Below are positions 24,616 to 33,604 of a stretch of 64,000 nucleotides of DNA, one piece after another. This DNA is from Gracilibacillus ureilyticus. Its GTDB lineage: Bacteria; Bacillota; Bacilli; Bacillales; Amphibacillaceae. The position numbers were made by a program, and so were the translations under genes. Where the stretch lies: the NCBI RefSeq assembly GCF_900111195.1, contig NZ_FOGL01000008.1:1-64000 (forward strand), read 5' to 3'. How positions within the stretch are numbered: position 1 is the stretch's first letter; each line of letters starts with the position of its first letter. The notes beneath the pieces are model-generated. The model had not been told where the DNA came from. It saw only the letters and a list, made by a program, of their open reading frames with translations, and made no database searches.

Positions 24616-26268
24616 TTAACTGAAAATGAGGCCTAATATACCTGCCAACACAGCATAAATCAACATAGGAATCAGGGTCATGCGGATAATCTGTCCTTCT
24701 TTTCCGACTAAACCAACAACAGATGCTGCTGCAACCACGTTAACGACACATATCATATTACCTGCATTTGCCCCCATCACCTGAAGGCTGACAATTGTTG
24801 TTGGTTCCAAACCGACTTGATCCGCAACTGAGAATTGGAATAAGGAGAACATCATATTACTGAATGTTGCGCTTCCGGAAATAAATGAACCGAGTGCACC
24901 GATAAACGGTGCCATTATCGGCCAGCTTGCACCTAATAATTCAGATGCCTGGTAAGCCAGTTCTACAGGCATACTTGCAAAGCCTGCTTCATTTATACCA
25001 GAATTGATAAAAATACGTACCATCGGGACAGCGGTAAACAAAGTAACTGCAGTACCGATAAGTGTTTTTCCTGAAGTGGAAAAAGCTTGGTACACTGCTT
25101 TCCTGCCCATTTTGTGATAAAAGATAGTAATAAGGACAACAATGATAAAAACGGTTCCAGGTAAATAGAATGGTTCAAACATCGCTGTTATAGAAGTTCC
25201 AAGAATATTCTCCCAGCCAACCTTTACACTTCTTAACATGTCTTTTACTGGCAAAACATCCAACCGGGTGATGATCAGCAGAAGACCTAACAGTATATAC
25301 GGAACCCACGCCTTCTTTAACGCCATCTTCACGGTATTCTCTTTTTTTACAAGCGGCATATTTCCAAGCCATTCCTGAGACCATGTTTTTCTTTCGCCAA
25401 AGTCCCAGCTTTTTTCCGGGATCATCCAGCCTTTTTTGATAACATATAATACGAGCATTAAACCAGTTAATCCGCCAATGATAGATGGAAATTCCGGTCC
25501 AATAAAAGTTGCGACAATAAATGCAGGTATCGTAAAACTAAAACCGGCAAATAACGCAAACCGCCACATAACGAATCCATCTTTCCATGACTTTTCTTTG
25601 CCAAAAAACCTTGTTAAAATAATGATCATAATGAATGGCATTAAAGTTCCTGTCAGTAAATCGAACTGCATTACCTGGCTTGCAATAATTTTTAAGTAAT
25701 CACTAACCGGCAAATCCCCAAGGAAAACAGCTGCAATTTGTGCCAGTCCTCCTCCTTCCATCAACCCTTGCTCCACTCCTACAATTAATGGGGTGCCAAC
25801 AGCACCAAAAGTAACAGGGCTGCTGTCAGCTATTAATGCAACAACTACAGCTGCAAGCGGAGGAAAACCTAACACAACCAGTAATGGTGCAACAATTGCA
25901 GCAGGTGTTCCGAATCCAGCTGCACCTTCAATAAATGCACCAAACAACCATGCGATTAAAACAACCTGTACTCTCCTGTCTGGAGTTACCCCCATAAAGA
26001 AATTCCTGATCGAATCGATAGCACCACTGTTTTGTAATGTGTTAAGAAGTAAAATAGCCCCAAACACAATGTATAAGATAGAAATACCAATTAATATACC
26101 TTCAATCATGGATGCAGTTATTTGAACAAACGGCACTTTCCAGTAAAAAAATGCTAGTATTGCTGTTACGGTTAAGCTGATAGGCATCGCTTTAATTGCC
26201 GGCATCCTTAATAAAACTAAAAATAAAAATACGGCTAATATCGGGGTAAGTGCAACAAGTGTAATCAT
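24616..26268 (-). CDS. lctP: L-lactate permease
   Basis: The 550-residue, 12- to 14-helix transporter of the LctP family imports or exports L-lactate (or glycolate) with protons. Recognisable stretches are [49 protein letters not shown] and [21 protein letters not shown]. Length is standard. GGAGTGGAG precedes the ATG. A perfect Rex operator and an extended -10 (TGATATAAT) lie upstream, so it should be derepressed at high NADH. No ldh gene is adjacent. Confidence 0.93.
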   Translation of the reverse strand: MITLVALTPILAVFLFLVLLRMPAIKAMPISLTVTAILAFFYWKVPFVQITASMIEGILIGISILYIVFGAILLLNTLQNSGAIDSIRNFFMGVTPDRRVQVVLIAWLFGAFIEGAAGFGTPAAIVAPLLVVLGFPPLAAVVVALIADSSPVTFGAVGTPLIVGVEQGLMEGGGLAQIAAVFLGDLPVSDYLKIIASQVMQFDLLTGTLMPFIMIIILTRFFGKEKSWKDGFVMWRFALFAGFSFTIPAFIVATFIGPEFPSIIGGLTGLMLVLYVIKKGWMIPEKSWDFGERKTWSQEWLGNMPLVKKENTVKMALKKAWVPYILLGLLLIITRLDVLPVKDMLRSVKVGWENILGTSITAMFEPFYLPGTVFIIVVLITIFYHKMGRKAVYQAFSTSGKTLIGTAVTLFTAVPMVRIFINSGINEAGFASMPVELAYQASELLGASWPIMAPFIGALGSFISGSATFSNMMFSLFQFSVADQVGLEPTTIVSLQVMGANAGNMICVVNVVAAASVVGLVGKEGQIIRMTLIPMLIYAVLAGILGLIFS

Positions 26269-26305
26269 TTATCTCCACTCCATCTTTCTTGATATGTTCA
26301 TTATA

Positions 26306-26338
26306 TCACAATCTTTTATAAGAAAAATAAGATTGTGA
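26306..26338. repeat. Inverted repeat in the lctP promoter
   Basis: TCACAATCTT and AAGATTGTGA form perfect 10-bp arms 13 bases apart. They span the promoter and share their right arm with the Rex site; the left arm repeats half of it beside the -10. Confidence 0.6.
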
Positions 26339-26350
26339 AATAATTCACAA
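26333..26350. promoter_or_regulatory. Rex operator of lctP
   Basis: TTGTGAA-ATAA-TTCACAA is a perfect match to the Rex consensus TTGTGAA-N4-TTCACAA. Rex releases DNA when NADH rises, so lactate transport would be switched on under oxygen limitation, as for ldh-lctP in B. subtilis. Confidence 0.85.
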
Positions 26351-26410
26351 AATATACATCTTTCTTTATCTAACCATCCCATACCCTTTTCGTGACAACA
26401 ATTGATAAAT

Positions 26411-29371
26411 TCAATCAGTATTTTTTCTAATAATTACTGCAGTAAGCGGGTCTAGTATGACACGATTATCTGTCAGTCTAATACCAATAGGTTTGGAAAT
26501 TTTCGTTACTCCAGCTGTCTGGCTGTCAGTGATTATTTCTGTATTTGTTAAATCTTCTGACATTGTATAAGTCCGGGCTACTTGATCTGCATTGATGAAA
26601 ACATAGTATTCCGTCTCACTGGATATATGGTTTACTCGATAAACAATAGCTACATCTTCCTGATCTATTTCCGGAACAGGAACCAGCTGGACATTTTGCT
26701 CTATTTCTTTTTTTGTACCATAGTGAAAAGGCTTAACAGACCGTCTTAATTGGATCAGTCCCCTTACATAGTTGCGTGTCCCCGAGTGGACCGGATACTG
26801 CTCCTTATTCAATGCTTTCTGCCAATCAAACCGGTTAATGGAATCACTTGCATTATATGAATCATGAATAAAGTAGGGAAATTTGACAGGAGCGCCTTGT
26901 TCATCCAGTACATAAGTAGATTTATAGGGCGGGACCTTCACACCTTGTTCATAATCCGGATGTAAAAATTGCTTAGTCCGGCCATATTCGCTTCCTGCAT
27001 GAATAAATACAGTACCCTGAGAAGTCAGTAATAGCACATATCCAAGCCGAATCCTCCGGTGAATCTCCTCCGTGTGCATGGCAGGGTCTTTTTTTAAAGA
27101 ATATCCAATTACATCATGTAATGTCAGGTTATCATGTGCTTCTATATACTGAACGACATCCCCTGGTTCACCTGCCTTAAAATTACCTGGCATTGCAGTA
27201 ATATTACTAAAAATCCTCTGAATATTTCTCGGACCGTTTGTAATAAAACGCTGTTCCCCTTCACATCCATAGCCAGATCTAATTTCATTGCGAAATTCAT
27301 CCGAAAAACATCCAACACTGTTAGCAGTACCCGCCCAATCCTGATCTGCAGCGATTACTTCCGGCACTGTTTCATCACCCATATATGTCCTCCAGCCTTC
27401 CCCAATCATGAGAACATGTGGATGGATTTTCTTCGCTTCCTCACATGCCAGTTGAATCGTTTCCGCATCGTGATCACCCATCATATCAAAACGGAATCCA
27501 TCAACCTTAAATTCTGTTAACCAGTATTTTAGCGAATCTATCAATAATCTCCGTGCCATTTTGTGTGTTGTACCGATCCTCCCGCCACCGAAGCTCCTCC
27601 TCGTTGTACCGTCAGCATTCATATAATGGTAATAATTAGGCTCCAGATGTTCCAGCAATCTCACTTTTGCTGTGTGATTATAGACAACATCGAGAATCAC
27701 CCCGATACCGAGCTGATGAATCTCTTTGATAAGACGCTTAAATTCTTCCACCCTTTTTTCCGGATTCGCCGGTTGTTCAGAGTAAAAACCACTCAGTGAG
27801 AAAAAACTGTGCGGGTCATAACCCCAGCTGTAATTCTGATTGGAAGAAGCATACTTTAGTAAGCGCGTTCTGTTATTTGTTTCATCACAAAAAAAGTAAC
27901 TCATTACAGGTAATAACTGAATATGTGTAACACCAAGATTTGCAATGTAATCCAATTTTTCTGAAAAGGCAGCAAAAGTACCAAATTCTGCAGACAGGCT
28001 TTTCTCAATCGAAGGATCTGAGGTAAAATCACGAACATGGACTTCATAAATAATCGCATCTTCTCTTCCTTCATAACCGTAAATTCTCGCATGGTCCAGT
28101 GATGGACCGATCCGTGTGGGGTCTACTATAGCAGCTTTACCTGCAGTATGGATTTTGTTGTTCCAGGGTGCCATCGATTTTGCATATGGGTCGAGTGCAG
28201 CTACAATCCGATCTTCTCTTTTGATTAAAAAGTGATAATAGTAGCCTTTTAAATTCTTCAAACCGGTGTTTCCTTTATGAAGAGTGATACACCATACACT
28301 CACTCCATTAAATTCCATTTGAATTTGATTCCGAATGACTCTATCAGGATTGTCTTTATCATATAGTCTTACGCAAACATTATCAGCACTTGGAGACCAA
28401 ACCCTTAAAATCGCAGAATTACCATCATCGCTTAACTGCACCCCTAATGGACCGTCATAGTAAAACAGCTGGTCTTTAACTCGCCAATCCAGCACTGTCT
28501 TTATTAATTGCCCATAGTGAATCAGCTTAAATGGCTGGTTTTCGATCACCAGGTTTCCGGATAGGTGTAAACGGTTACTAGCTGATTGAGTTACATGCTC
28601 AAACGAATGTTCATTATTATATTTATCGACTATTTTTATATTTGCTTTTACACTCTCTAAGTCACAGTTAATATTATTTGTGTAATGAATCTCCACATTC
28701 CCATCTGATAATATCTTTGCCGTGAGAATGTGTTCGTCATTTCTGTAGTAGGGATTTGTATATATTTGCTGATCAGATTTCCGAATAAACAGTTGGGAGT
28801 GATTTCCTGTTGGCGGGACAGTTAATTTACCTGTTTCCCATCCGGTATTGTGGTTTCCTGCAATGAAATAATATGGGGCAGTTAGTGTGGAACTGTCTAT
28901 ATCTATATAAGGCTGTTCTTCAGAACAGAGGTATGTTTGCATGATGTTGCCTTCTTTTATTACACTTAGCCAGTATTTATTATACATAACTTCTTTTTCG
29001 TCAAAATGGACACGCAGCCGGTTTTGTAATGGTTCATAATAGAAGATTTGATAATTACCATTCAGCCATACCTCTGTTAATTTTTCTCCAAATATTTTCA
29101 CATATAAATCTCCGGATAAATTATCACCATTTCGATTATTAATAAGTAGACCTGCCGTTTCTGCATCATCAGCAAGCTCTATATCAATAAAGCGGCCATA
29201 TGAAGTAGTATTGACAGGTAAAAAACTCAATGCACCATCAGGCCACGAACCAACAGTTTCTGAGGGATACTCCACATCACGCCAAATCCATAACCCTATT
29301 TCGTCAAAATGAGCTTCATTTCCCGGGAAATGAACACGTAATGTATTTTCCTGACTCTTTGTTTTCGTCAT
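26411..29371 (-). CDS. pulA: Type I pullulanase (GH13), cytoplasmic form
   Basis: The 986-residue debranching enzyme cleaves alpha-1,6 bonds of pullulan, glycogen or limit dextrins. Order: an N-terminal region with a possible starch-binding module (about 10-115), N2-like region, CBM48 (about 305-400), GH13 barrel (about 430-800) and C-terminal sheet. The pullulanase motif YSWGYDP is at 514-520. Catalytic residues are Asp629 (DGFRFD), Glu658 (IGEGW) and Asp747 (EAHDN). There is no signal peptide, so glycogen or imported dextrins are the likely substrate. It is a single-gene unit with AGGTGAT before its ATG. Confidence 0.92.
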   Translation of the reverse strand: MTKTKSQENTLRVHFPGNEAHFDEIGLWIWRDVEYPSETVGSWPDGALSFLPVNTTSYGRFIDIELADDAETAGLLINNRNGDNLSGDLYVKIFGEKLTEVWLNGNYQIFYYEPLQNRLRVHFDEKEVMYNKYWLSVIKEGNIMQTYLCSEEQPYIDIDSSTLTAPYYFIAGNHNTGWETGKLTVPPTGNHSQLFIRKSDQQIYTNPYYRNDEHILTAKILSDGNVEIHYTNNINCDLESVKANIKIVDKYNNEHSFEHVTQSASNRLHLSGNLVIENQPFKLIHYGQLIKTVLDWRVKDQLFYYDGPLGVQLSDDGNSAILRVWSPSADNVCVRLYDKDNPDRVIRNQIQMEFNGVSVWCITLHKGNTGLKNLKGYYYHFLIKREDRIVAALDPYAKSMAPWNNKIHTAGKAAIVDPTRIGPSLDHARIYGYEGREDAIIYEVHVRDFTSDPSIEKSLSAEFGTFAAFSEKLDYIANLGVTHIQLLPVMSYFFCDETNNRTRLLKYASSNQNYSWGYDPHSFFSLSGFYSEQPANPEKRVEEFKRLIKEIHQLGIGVILDVVYNHTAKVRLLEHLEPNYYHYMNADGTTRRSFGGGRIGTTHKMARRLLIDSLKYWLTEFKVDGFRFDMMGDHDAETIQLACEEAKKIHPHVLMIGEGWRTYMGDETVPEVIAADQDWAGTANSVGCFSDEFRNEIRSGYGCEGEQRFITNGPRNIQRIFSNITAMPGNFKAGEPGDVVQYIEAHDNLTLHDVIGYSLKKDPAMHTEEIHRRIRLGYVLLLTSQGTVFIHAGSEYGRTKQFLHPDYEQGVKVPPYKSTYVLDEQGAPVKFPYFIHDSYNASDSINRFDWQKALNKEQYPVHSGTRNYVRGLIQLRRSVKPFHYGTKKEIEQNVQLVPVPEIDQEDVAIVYRVNHISSETEYYVFINADQVARTYTMSEDLTNTEIITDSQTAGVTKISKPIGIRLTDNRVILDPLTAVIIRKNTD

Positions 29372-29514
29372 TTCATCACCTGCTTATTTGAAAAAATGGA
29401 TTTATCGACAAGGCTAACCAGAAAAAATCCGATCTAACACAGCACATACTCCCACTGTGCAATACCCACTTCATTACGAGCATTGCTAGTTATTATATGT
29501 GAGAGTCATCCTAT

Positions 29515-30495
29515 CTAGGACTTCACTTTCAAAATAATTTTCCCTGTATTCTTGTTCTTTTCCATCATTTCATGTGCCTTCTGGACTTCTTCTATGGCGT
29601 ATATTGTATCTATCACCGGCTTTAATTCGCCTTTTTCAAACAGTTCATACGTTTCGTCAGAAAATTCTCTGGTCAATTCTGCTTTATACTGGTCACTTCT
29701 AGGTGTTAATAGTGTTCCAGTCAATTGGATCCTCTTCATCATCAGGTCCATTAATTTGACTTTTTCCACCGTGCTTCCACCTAATACACCAATGAGAACC
29801 CAGCGTCCATCTATCGCAATACTTTGATAATTTTGTTTCCAGTATTGGGCGCCGACAAAATCCAGAATGACAGAAACCCCACTTCCTTCTGTTGCATTCT
29901 CCACTTCCTGTGCGAAGTCTTTTTCTTTATAATTCACTAAAACGTCCGCTCCCAGATCTTTGCATTTAGCCAATTTATTATCTGCTCCAGCTGTTGTAAT
30001 GACAAATGCATCACTTAATCCCTTTGCAAGCTGAATTGCAGCAGTACCGACACCGCTTCCCCCTGCATGAATTAAGACGGATTCCTGCTTTGATAACTTC
30101 GCTATCCAGTACAATGTCTGGTAGGCAGTTAAAAACACTTCTGGTATAGCTGCAGCAGCATTGAAATCAAGGTTTTCAGGAATCTTCATAGCCCGATTTG
30201 CAGGCATTGTGACATATTCCGCATAAGCACCGCCGTTTACTAAGCCCATTACCCTGTCCCCATGAGAAAAGCCACCATGTCCATTTGCATCAACAACAAT
30301 CCCTGCCACTTCTATCCCGATTACCGGATTTTTTACATACCCTAATTTCCCTTCCCGGTTAAGTATATCTGTTCGATTTACTGCAGCCGCATGAACCTCA
30401 ATTAATATATCTCCTGGATTCACGACCGGATCAGGCACGTCCACATAAACAAGCTGATCCCGTCCTCCCGGCTCCTTGGCAATAATTCCTTTCAT
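29515..30495 (-). CDS. Zinc-free NADPH:quinone oxidoreductase (MDR family)
   Basis: The 326-residue medium-chain reductase starts MKGIIAKEPGG, has the Rossmann motif HAGGSGVGTAAIQLAKGL (about 145-162) and VILDFVGAQYW. It lacks the Cys/His zinc ligands of alcohol dehydrogenases, which assigns it to the quinone oxidoreductase (QOR) group. It would reduce quinones or enones with NADPH. The start follows GAGGAGGG at 7 bases; a 14-residue longer frame has no ribosome site. It lies downstream of the VOC gene on the same strand, 81 bases away. Confidence 0.87.
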   Translation of the reverse strand: MKGIIAKEPGGRDQLVYVDVPDPVVNPGDILIEVHAAAVNRTDILNREGKLGYVKNPVIGIEVAGIVVDANGHGGFSHGDRVMGLVNGGAYAEYVTMPANRAMKIPENLDFNAAAAIPEVFLTAYQTLYWIAKLSKQESVLIHAGGSGVGTAAIQLAKGLSDAFVITTAGADNKLAKCKDLGADVLVNYKEKDFAQEVENATEGSGVSVILDFVGAQYWKQNYQSIAIDGRWVLIGVLGGSTVEKVKLMDLMMKRIQLTGTLLTPRSDQYKAELTREFSDETYELFEKGELKPVIDTIYAIEEVQKAHEMMEKNKNTGKIILKVKS

Positions 30496-30554
30496 ACTTA
30501 TTCCCTCCTCATACTTATGAAATTTCACTTTTATCACTGATTATTTCACCGAAA

Positions 30555-30575
30555 AGATTTCATTATGTAAAATCT
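30555..30575 (-). terminator. Weak terminator after the VOC gene
   Basis: AGATTT and AAATCT around a 9-base loop are followed by TTTC on the minus strand. Confidence 0.35.
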
Positions 30576-30576
30576 C

Positions 30577-30960
30577 TTATCCCTCATATAACTCTATAGG
30601 CAGACCATCGGGATCGTGAAAAAACGTATATTTTTTTCCATTGTTTGCATCAATTCTGACAGTTTCGAGTTCTATCCCCATTTGCTCTATTTTACGGCAA
30701 GTTTCCTCCATATTCGTCACCTCGAAAGCAAGATGGCGCAATCCGTTAGCTTCTGGATAAGATAATCGCTGCGGGGAATCAGGAAATGAAAATAATTCAA
30801 TAATATATTCCCCGTTTAATGCGAGATCAAGTTTGTAAGAATGACGTTCTTCTCGATATTCTTCACTAATTATCTCTAAGCCAAGCTTGTCTACATAGAA
30901 TTCCTTAGAAGCAGAATAGTCGGAACATATGATAGCAATGTGATGTATCTTTTTAAACAT
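30577..30960 (-). CDS. VOC (glyoxalase-like) family protein
   Basis: The 127-residue protein comprises two beta-alpha-beta3 modules, with metal-ligand-type residues in KKIHHIAIICSDY, RHLAFEVTN and the terminal PDGLPIELYE. It resembles B. subtilis YwkD/E. coli YaeR, relatives of glyoxalase I whose substrate is unsettled. The ATG at MFKKIHH follows AAAGGAAG at 10 bases. Its start lies 7 bases after the stop of the nucleotidyltransferase gene, so the two are co-transcribed. A function in methylglyoxal detoxification is possible but not shown. Confidence 0.85.
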   Translation of the reverse strand: MFKKIHHIAIICSDYSASKEFYVDKLGLEIISEEYREERHSYKLDLALNGEYIIELFSFPDSPQRLSYPEANGLRHLAFEVTNMEETCRKIEQMGIELETVRIDANNGKKYTFFHDPDGLPIELYEG

Positions 30961-30967
30961 ATTCAGT

Positions 30968-31708
30968 CTACTTCCTTTCGGCATACATTTTACTTATTTT
31001 CTGGTAGCTTTCCAATGTTCCAATATCGTAACAAGCTCCTCTAATTGGATAAGCATACACATTTTTATGCTTAATTAACCACGGAATAAAGTTGCCGGGA
31101 GCATCAGGATTGTTGCCTGATTGCAAGTAATTTCCTAATAATTTTATTGTTTCTTTTTTATATAAGTAAATTGGCGGTACAGCAAGGCTAGTTTTTGGAC
31201 ATTCTGGTTTCTCTTCGAATCCTGTCACAAGGCCATCTGGCTTAATCGCCGCCACCCCGGTCCTCTGCAGTTCTTTTTGATCACTGACAGACTGGACAAT
31301 AATACAATCAGTTTGTTTTTCATAGAAAAAGTGAACAAATGGCTGAAAATCGAAACTGAATAAATTATCACCAGCCGCTATCATTACATCCTCTTCAATA
31401 TTCGCTTCATTGATTACATAGGTAATGTCACCGATTGCTCCGAGTCTTGTCTCATTAGTTTCTGTTCCATCATTTAATATGGTAACCTTTGAAAAATACC
31501 GGCTGCTTCGAGACCATACCACGAAATCATCATAAAATTTCGCATTAGTGACGATGTATACATGGTCAATTATTTTTACCTCATTAATTTTTTCCAAAAG
31601 GTGCTCCACTAATGGTCTATTGCCGATCTCCAGTAATGGTTTTGCCTTATTTTCTGTTAATGGATATAACCTTGTTGCATATCCAGCAGCTAAGATAACA
31701 GCTTTCAT
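30968..31708 (-). CDS. Sugar-phosphate nucleotidyltransferase
   Basis: The 246-residue NTP-transferase has the activating motif AAGYATRLYPLTENKAKP (about residues 6-23), AAGDNLFSF for metal and nucleotide binding, and FEEKPECP. It should transfer a nucleotidyl group to a sugar 1-phosphate, as in glucose-1-phosphate thymidylyl- or uridylyltransferases. The exact sugar and nucleotide are not readable. It is shorter than RmlA (about 290), lacking the C-terminal extension. The start is the ATG five bases after GGGGGAG. Confidence 0.85.
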   Translation of the reverse strand: MKAVILAAGYATRLYPLTENKAKPLLEIGNRPLVEHLLEKINEVKIIDHVYIVTNAKFYDDFVVWSRSSRYFSKVTILNDGTETNETRLGAIGDITYVINEANIEEDVMIAAGDNLFSFDFQPFVHFFYEKQTDCIIVQSVSDQKELQRTGVAAIKPDGLVTGFEEKPECPKTSLAVPPIYLYKKETIKLLGNYLQSGNNPDAPGNFIPWLIKHKNVYAYPIRGACYDIGTLESYQKISKMYAERK

Positions 31709-31941
31709 TTCACTCCCCCTCATTTCACGCTTCTTCACATATTGAGCATATCATATCCGCTGATTCTGCAGCTATTCCTAACATTTATATTGCTAAAAAA
31801 GAGATAGATAAAAAATGCAATAAAGAGGCGATTTATGTTTCCTGTCTGAATAAATCAAATGATTATTCTGTCATAGATACAGTAAGCAAAACAAAGCGGG
31901 TATAAAGATGGATCAATATTTATCTTAGCTGTCTTCCTTTT

Positions 31942-32373
31942 TTACAATCCCAGATTTTCGATACGGTTTAATAATTCTGAAGCTTCATTTATTGTTTGGA
32001 CAATTTCTGAATTCTCAAGCTGGTCGATAACGAGATTACCATCTTCTATCACTGTATTAATTTCGTTAAGCAGTTCTTCATTTTTCATCATTATGTTTTG
32101 ATGAATTTCCTCTGCAACTGCCGGGACTTCCACCTTATTAAAATCCTCAATCATTGACTGTATAGTTAATAACTGCTCCTCCAGCTCTTGTTCCGTCACT
32201 GTATCGTTCATTACACCCTCAATCATCTGCGGACCCTCTTCTGCAAAGTTACTCAATTCAGTTAAATATGTTGTTGCTTTTTCTGCATAATCAAGAGAGC
32301 TGTTCACATCTTCCAAAAAAGAACACCCTGTTAAAAACAAAATAGTGATACCTATTATACTTAGTCGTTTCAT
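31942..32373 (-). CDS. Small lipoprotein, DUF6376-like
   Basis: The 143-residue protein has a 16-residue signal ending in the lipobox LTGC (Cys17), followed by an entirely helical, acidic body with heptad-like Leu/Ile spacing. It resembles the DUF6376 lipoproteins of Bacillaceae, which have no known function. The ATG at MKRLSII follows GGTGG. It is monocistronic. Confidence 0.75.
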   Translation of the reverse strand: MKRLSIIGITILFLTGCSFLEDVNSSLDYAEKATTYLTELSNFAEEGPQMIEGVMNDTVTEQELEEQLLTIQSMIEDFNKVEVPAVAEEIHQNIMMKNEELLNEINTVIEDGNLVIDQLENSEIVQTINEASELLNRIENLGL

Positions 32374-32737
32374 TTTTCCACCATCCTTCATTTATCACAT
32401 GGCTCAACGCCTGTAATCATCAATCTACTATAATTACGTAAAGAACAAATGAAAGGTTTCGTTTTAGAAAACATAAAAAAAGTGTCTACTTTCCTCGATC
32501 TTCTGTAATAAAGTTGAATTCAAAGAAAACAGCAGATATTGTATGATAATGATTGATATATCCTCTTTATATCTGTTAATTCTCTATATTCCCTAAAATA
32601 TGAGGGTTTTTCGTTGTTTTCATAAAATAGTGCTGTATATATACTAACCTTAGGTTCTTTATATAGAACATTTTATCTATAAAACAATGATTGTTGTTCT
32701 TTTAAAAGTACATTTCTTTCTGAGAATAGGTGAAAAA
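32374..32737. other. AT-rich divergent intergenic region
   Basis: This 364-base gap separates the lipoprotein gene from the plus-strand exopolysaccharide cluster. It holds a plausible plus-strand promoter (TTGTTT then TATATA, 16 bases apart, 32616-32643). Downstream is a palindrome GTTCT-N6-AGAAC at 32654-32669 that could be an operator. No gene or known riboswitch was recognised. Confidence 0.4.
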
Positions 32738-33604
32738 ATGGTGAAACGGATGATTATCATTTCTATGCTTGTAGTATTCCCCATTTTGTTTATCCATATC
32801 GGGAAGGGGGAAACAATGCCTTCATTCAACGTATCCGAACTTCATAATATTCCACTGGAAAAAAACATGGATACAGATGACTTTTTCAATAATTTACAAA
32901 TACGTAATAAGTATAAAGAGGATGGATGGACGCTTTTATGGAATGAGGAGTTCGACCAGCCGCAATCACTGAAATCTAACTGGAATATAGAAAACTGGGC
33001 GGCTGAAAAAAACAATGAACTACAATTCTATACCCCTGACAATGTATCTGTTAATAATGGAAACCTCCATTTGATCAGCAAAAAAGAGGAATACCATGGC
33101 AGACAATACACTTCGGGTGCGATTCATTCGAAGGATAAATTTTATTTTCAATATGGAAAAGTGGAGATACGAGCGAAACTGCCAACAGGCCAGGGAATGT
33201 TCCCGGCTTTTTGGATGATGCCAAATATTGATAATACCTGGCTTCCGGAAATTGATATTTTAGAGATGCTTGGACATGAACCTGACCGGATCTGGATGGT
33301 TCAGCATTACGTAGACAAAAACGGTAAGTTAACAAGTAACCTTGACTCCTTTGTCGGTGAAGATTTTTCCCTGGATTATCACACCTATGCCATTGAATGG
33401 TCAAAGAGTGAGATCATTTGGCTAATTGATGGGATAGAGCGCTTCAGATCAACCGTTAATATACCATCAGAGGAAATGTATTTATATCTTAATACCGCTA
33501 TTGGAGGCAACTGGCCTGGTAGTCCTGACGATACGACTATTTTCCCGCAAACTTTTAAAGTTGATTATGTAAGAGTATACCAGCAGACAGGAGTAGATAG
33601 CTAA
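32738..33604 (+). CDS. Secreted glycoside hydrolase family 16 protein
   Basis: The 288-residue protein has an N-terminal signal or anchor segment (about 5-23) and a GH16 jelly-roll. Its catalytic motif is Glu171-Ile-Asp173-Ile-Leu-Glu176 (LPEIDILEMLG), with SGAIHSKDKFYFQYGKVEIR and GTGQGMFPAFWMMP-like surroundings. GH16 enzymes cleave or transglycosylate beta-1,3/1,4-glucans. The ATG follows AGGTG; a 17-residue longer frame lacks a site. Its stop codon overlaps the next gene's ATG (TAATG), so it is coupled to a GT2 synthase, suggesting it trims or releases that polymer. Confidence 0.88.
   Translation: MVKRMIIISMLVVFPILFIHIGKGETMPSFNVSELHNIPLEKNMDTDDFFNNLQIRNKYKEDGWTLLWNEEFDQPQSLKSNWNIENWAAEKNNELQFYTPDNVSVNNGNLHLISKKEEYHGRQYTSGAIHSKDKFYFQYGKVEIRAKLPTGQGMFPAFWMMPNIDNTWLPEIDILEMLGHEPDRIWMVQHYVDKNGKLTSNLDSFVGEDFSLDYHTYAIEWSKSEIIWLIDGIERFRSTVNIPSEEMYLYLNTAIGGNWPGSPDDTTIFPQTFKVDYVRVYQQTGVDS

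Noticed and set aside
25793-26125. Open frame of 110 codons opposite the lactate permease
   Set aside because: Its Ala/Pro/Asn-rich composition is the mirror of transmembrane codons in lctP; no independent support.
27134-27520. Open frame of 128 codons opposite pullulanase
   Set aside because: Antisense shadow of conserved GH13 sequence, without start signals.
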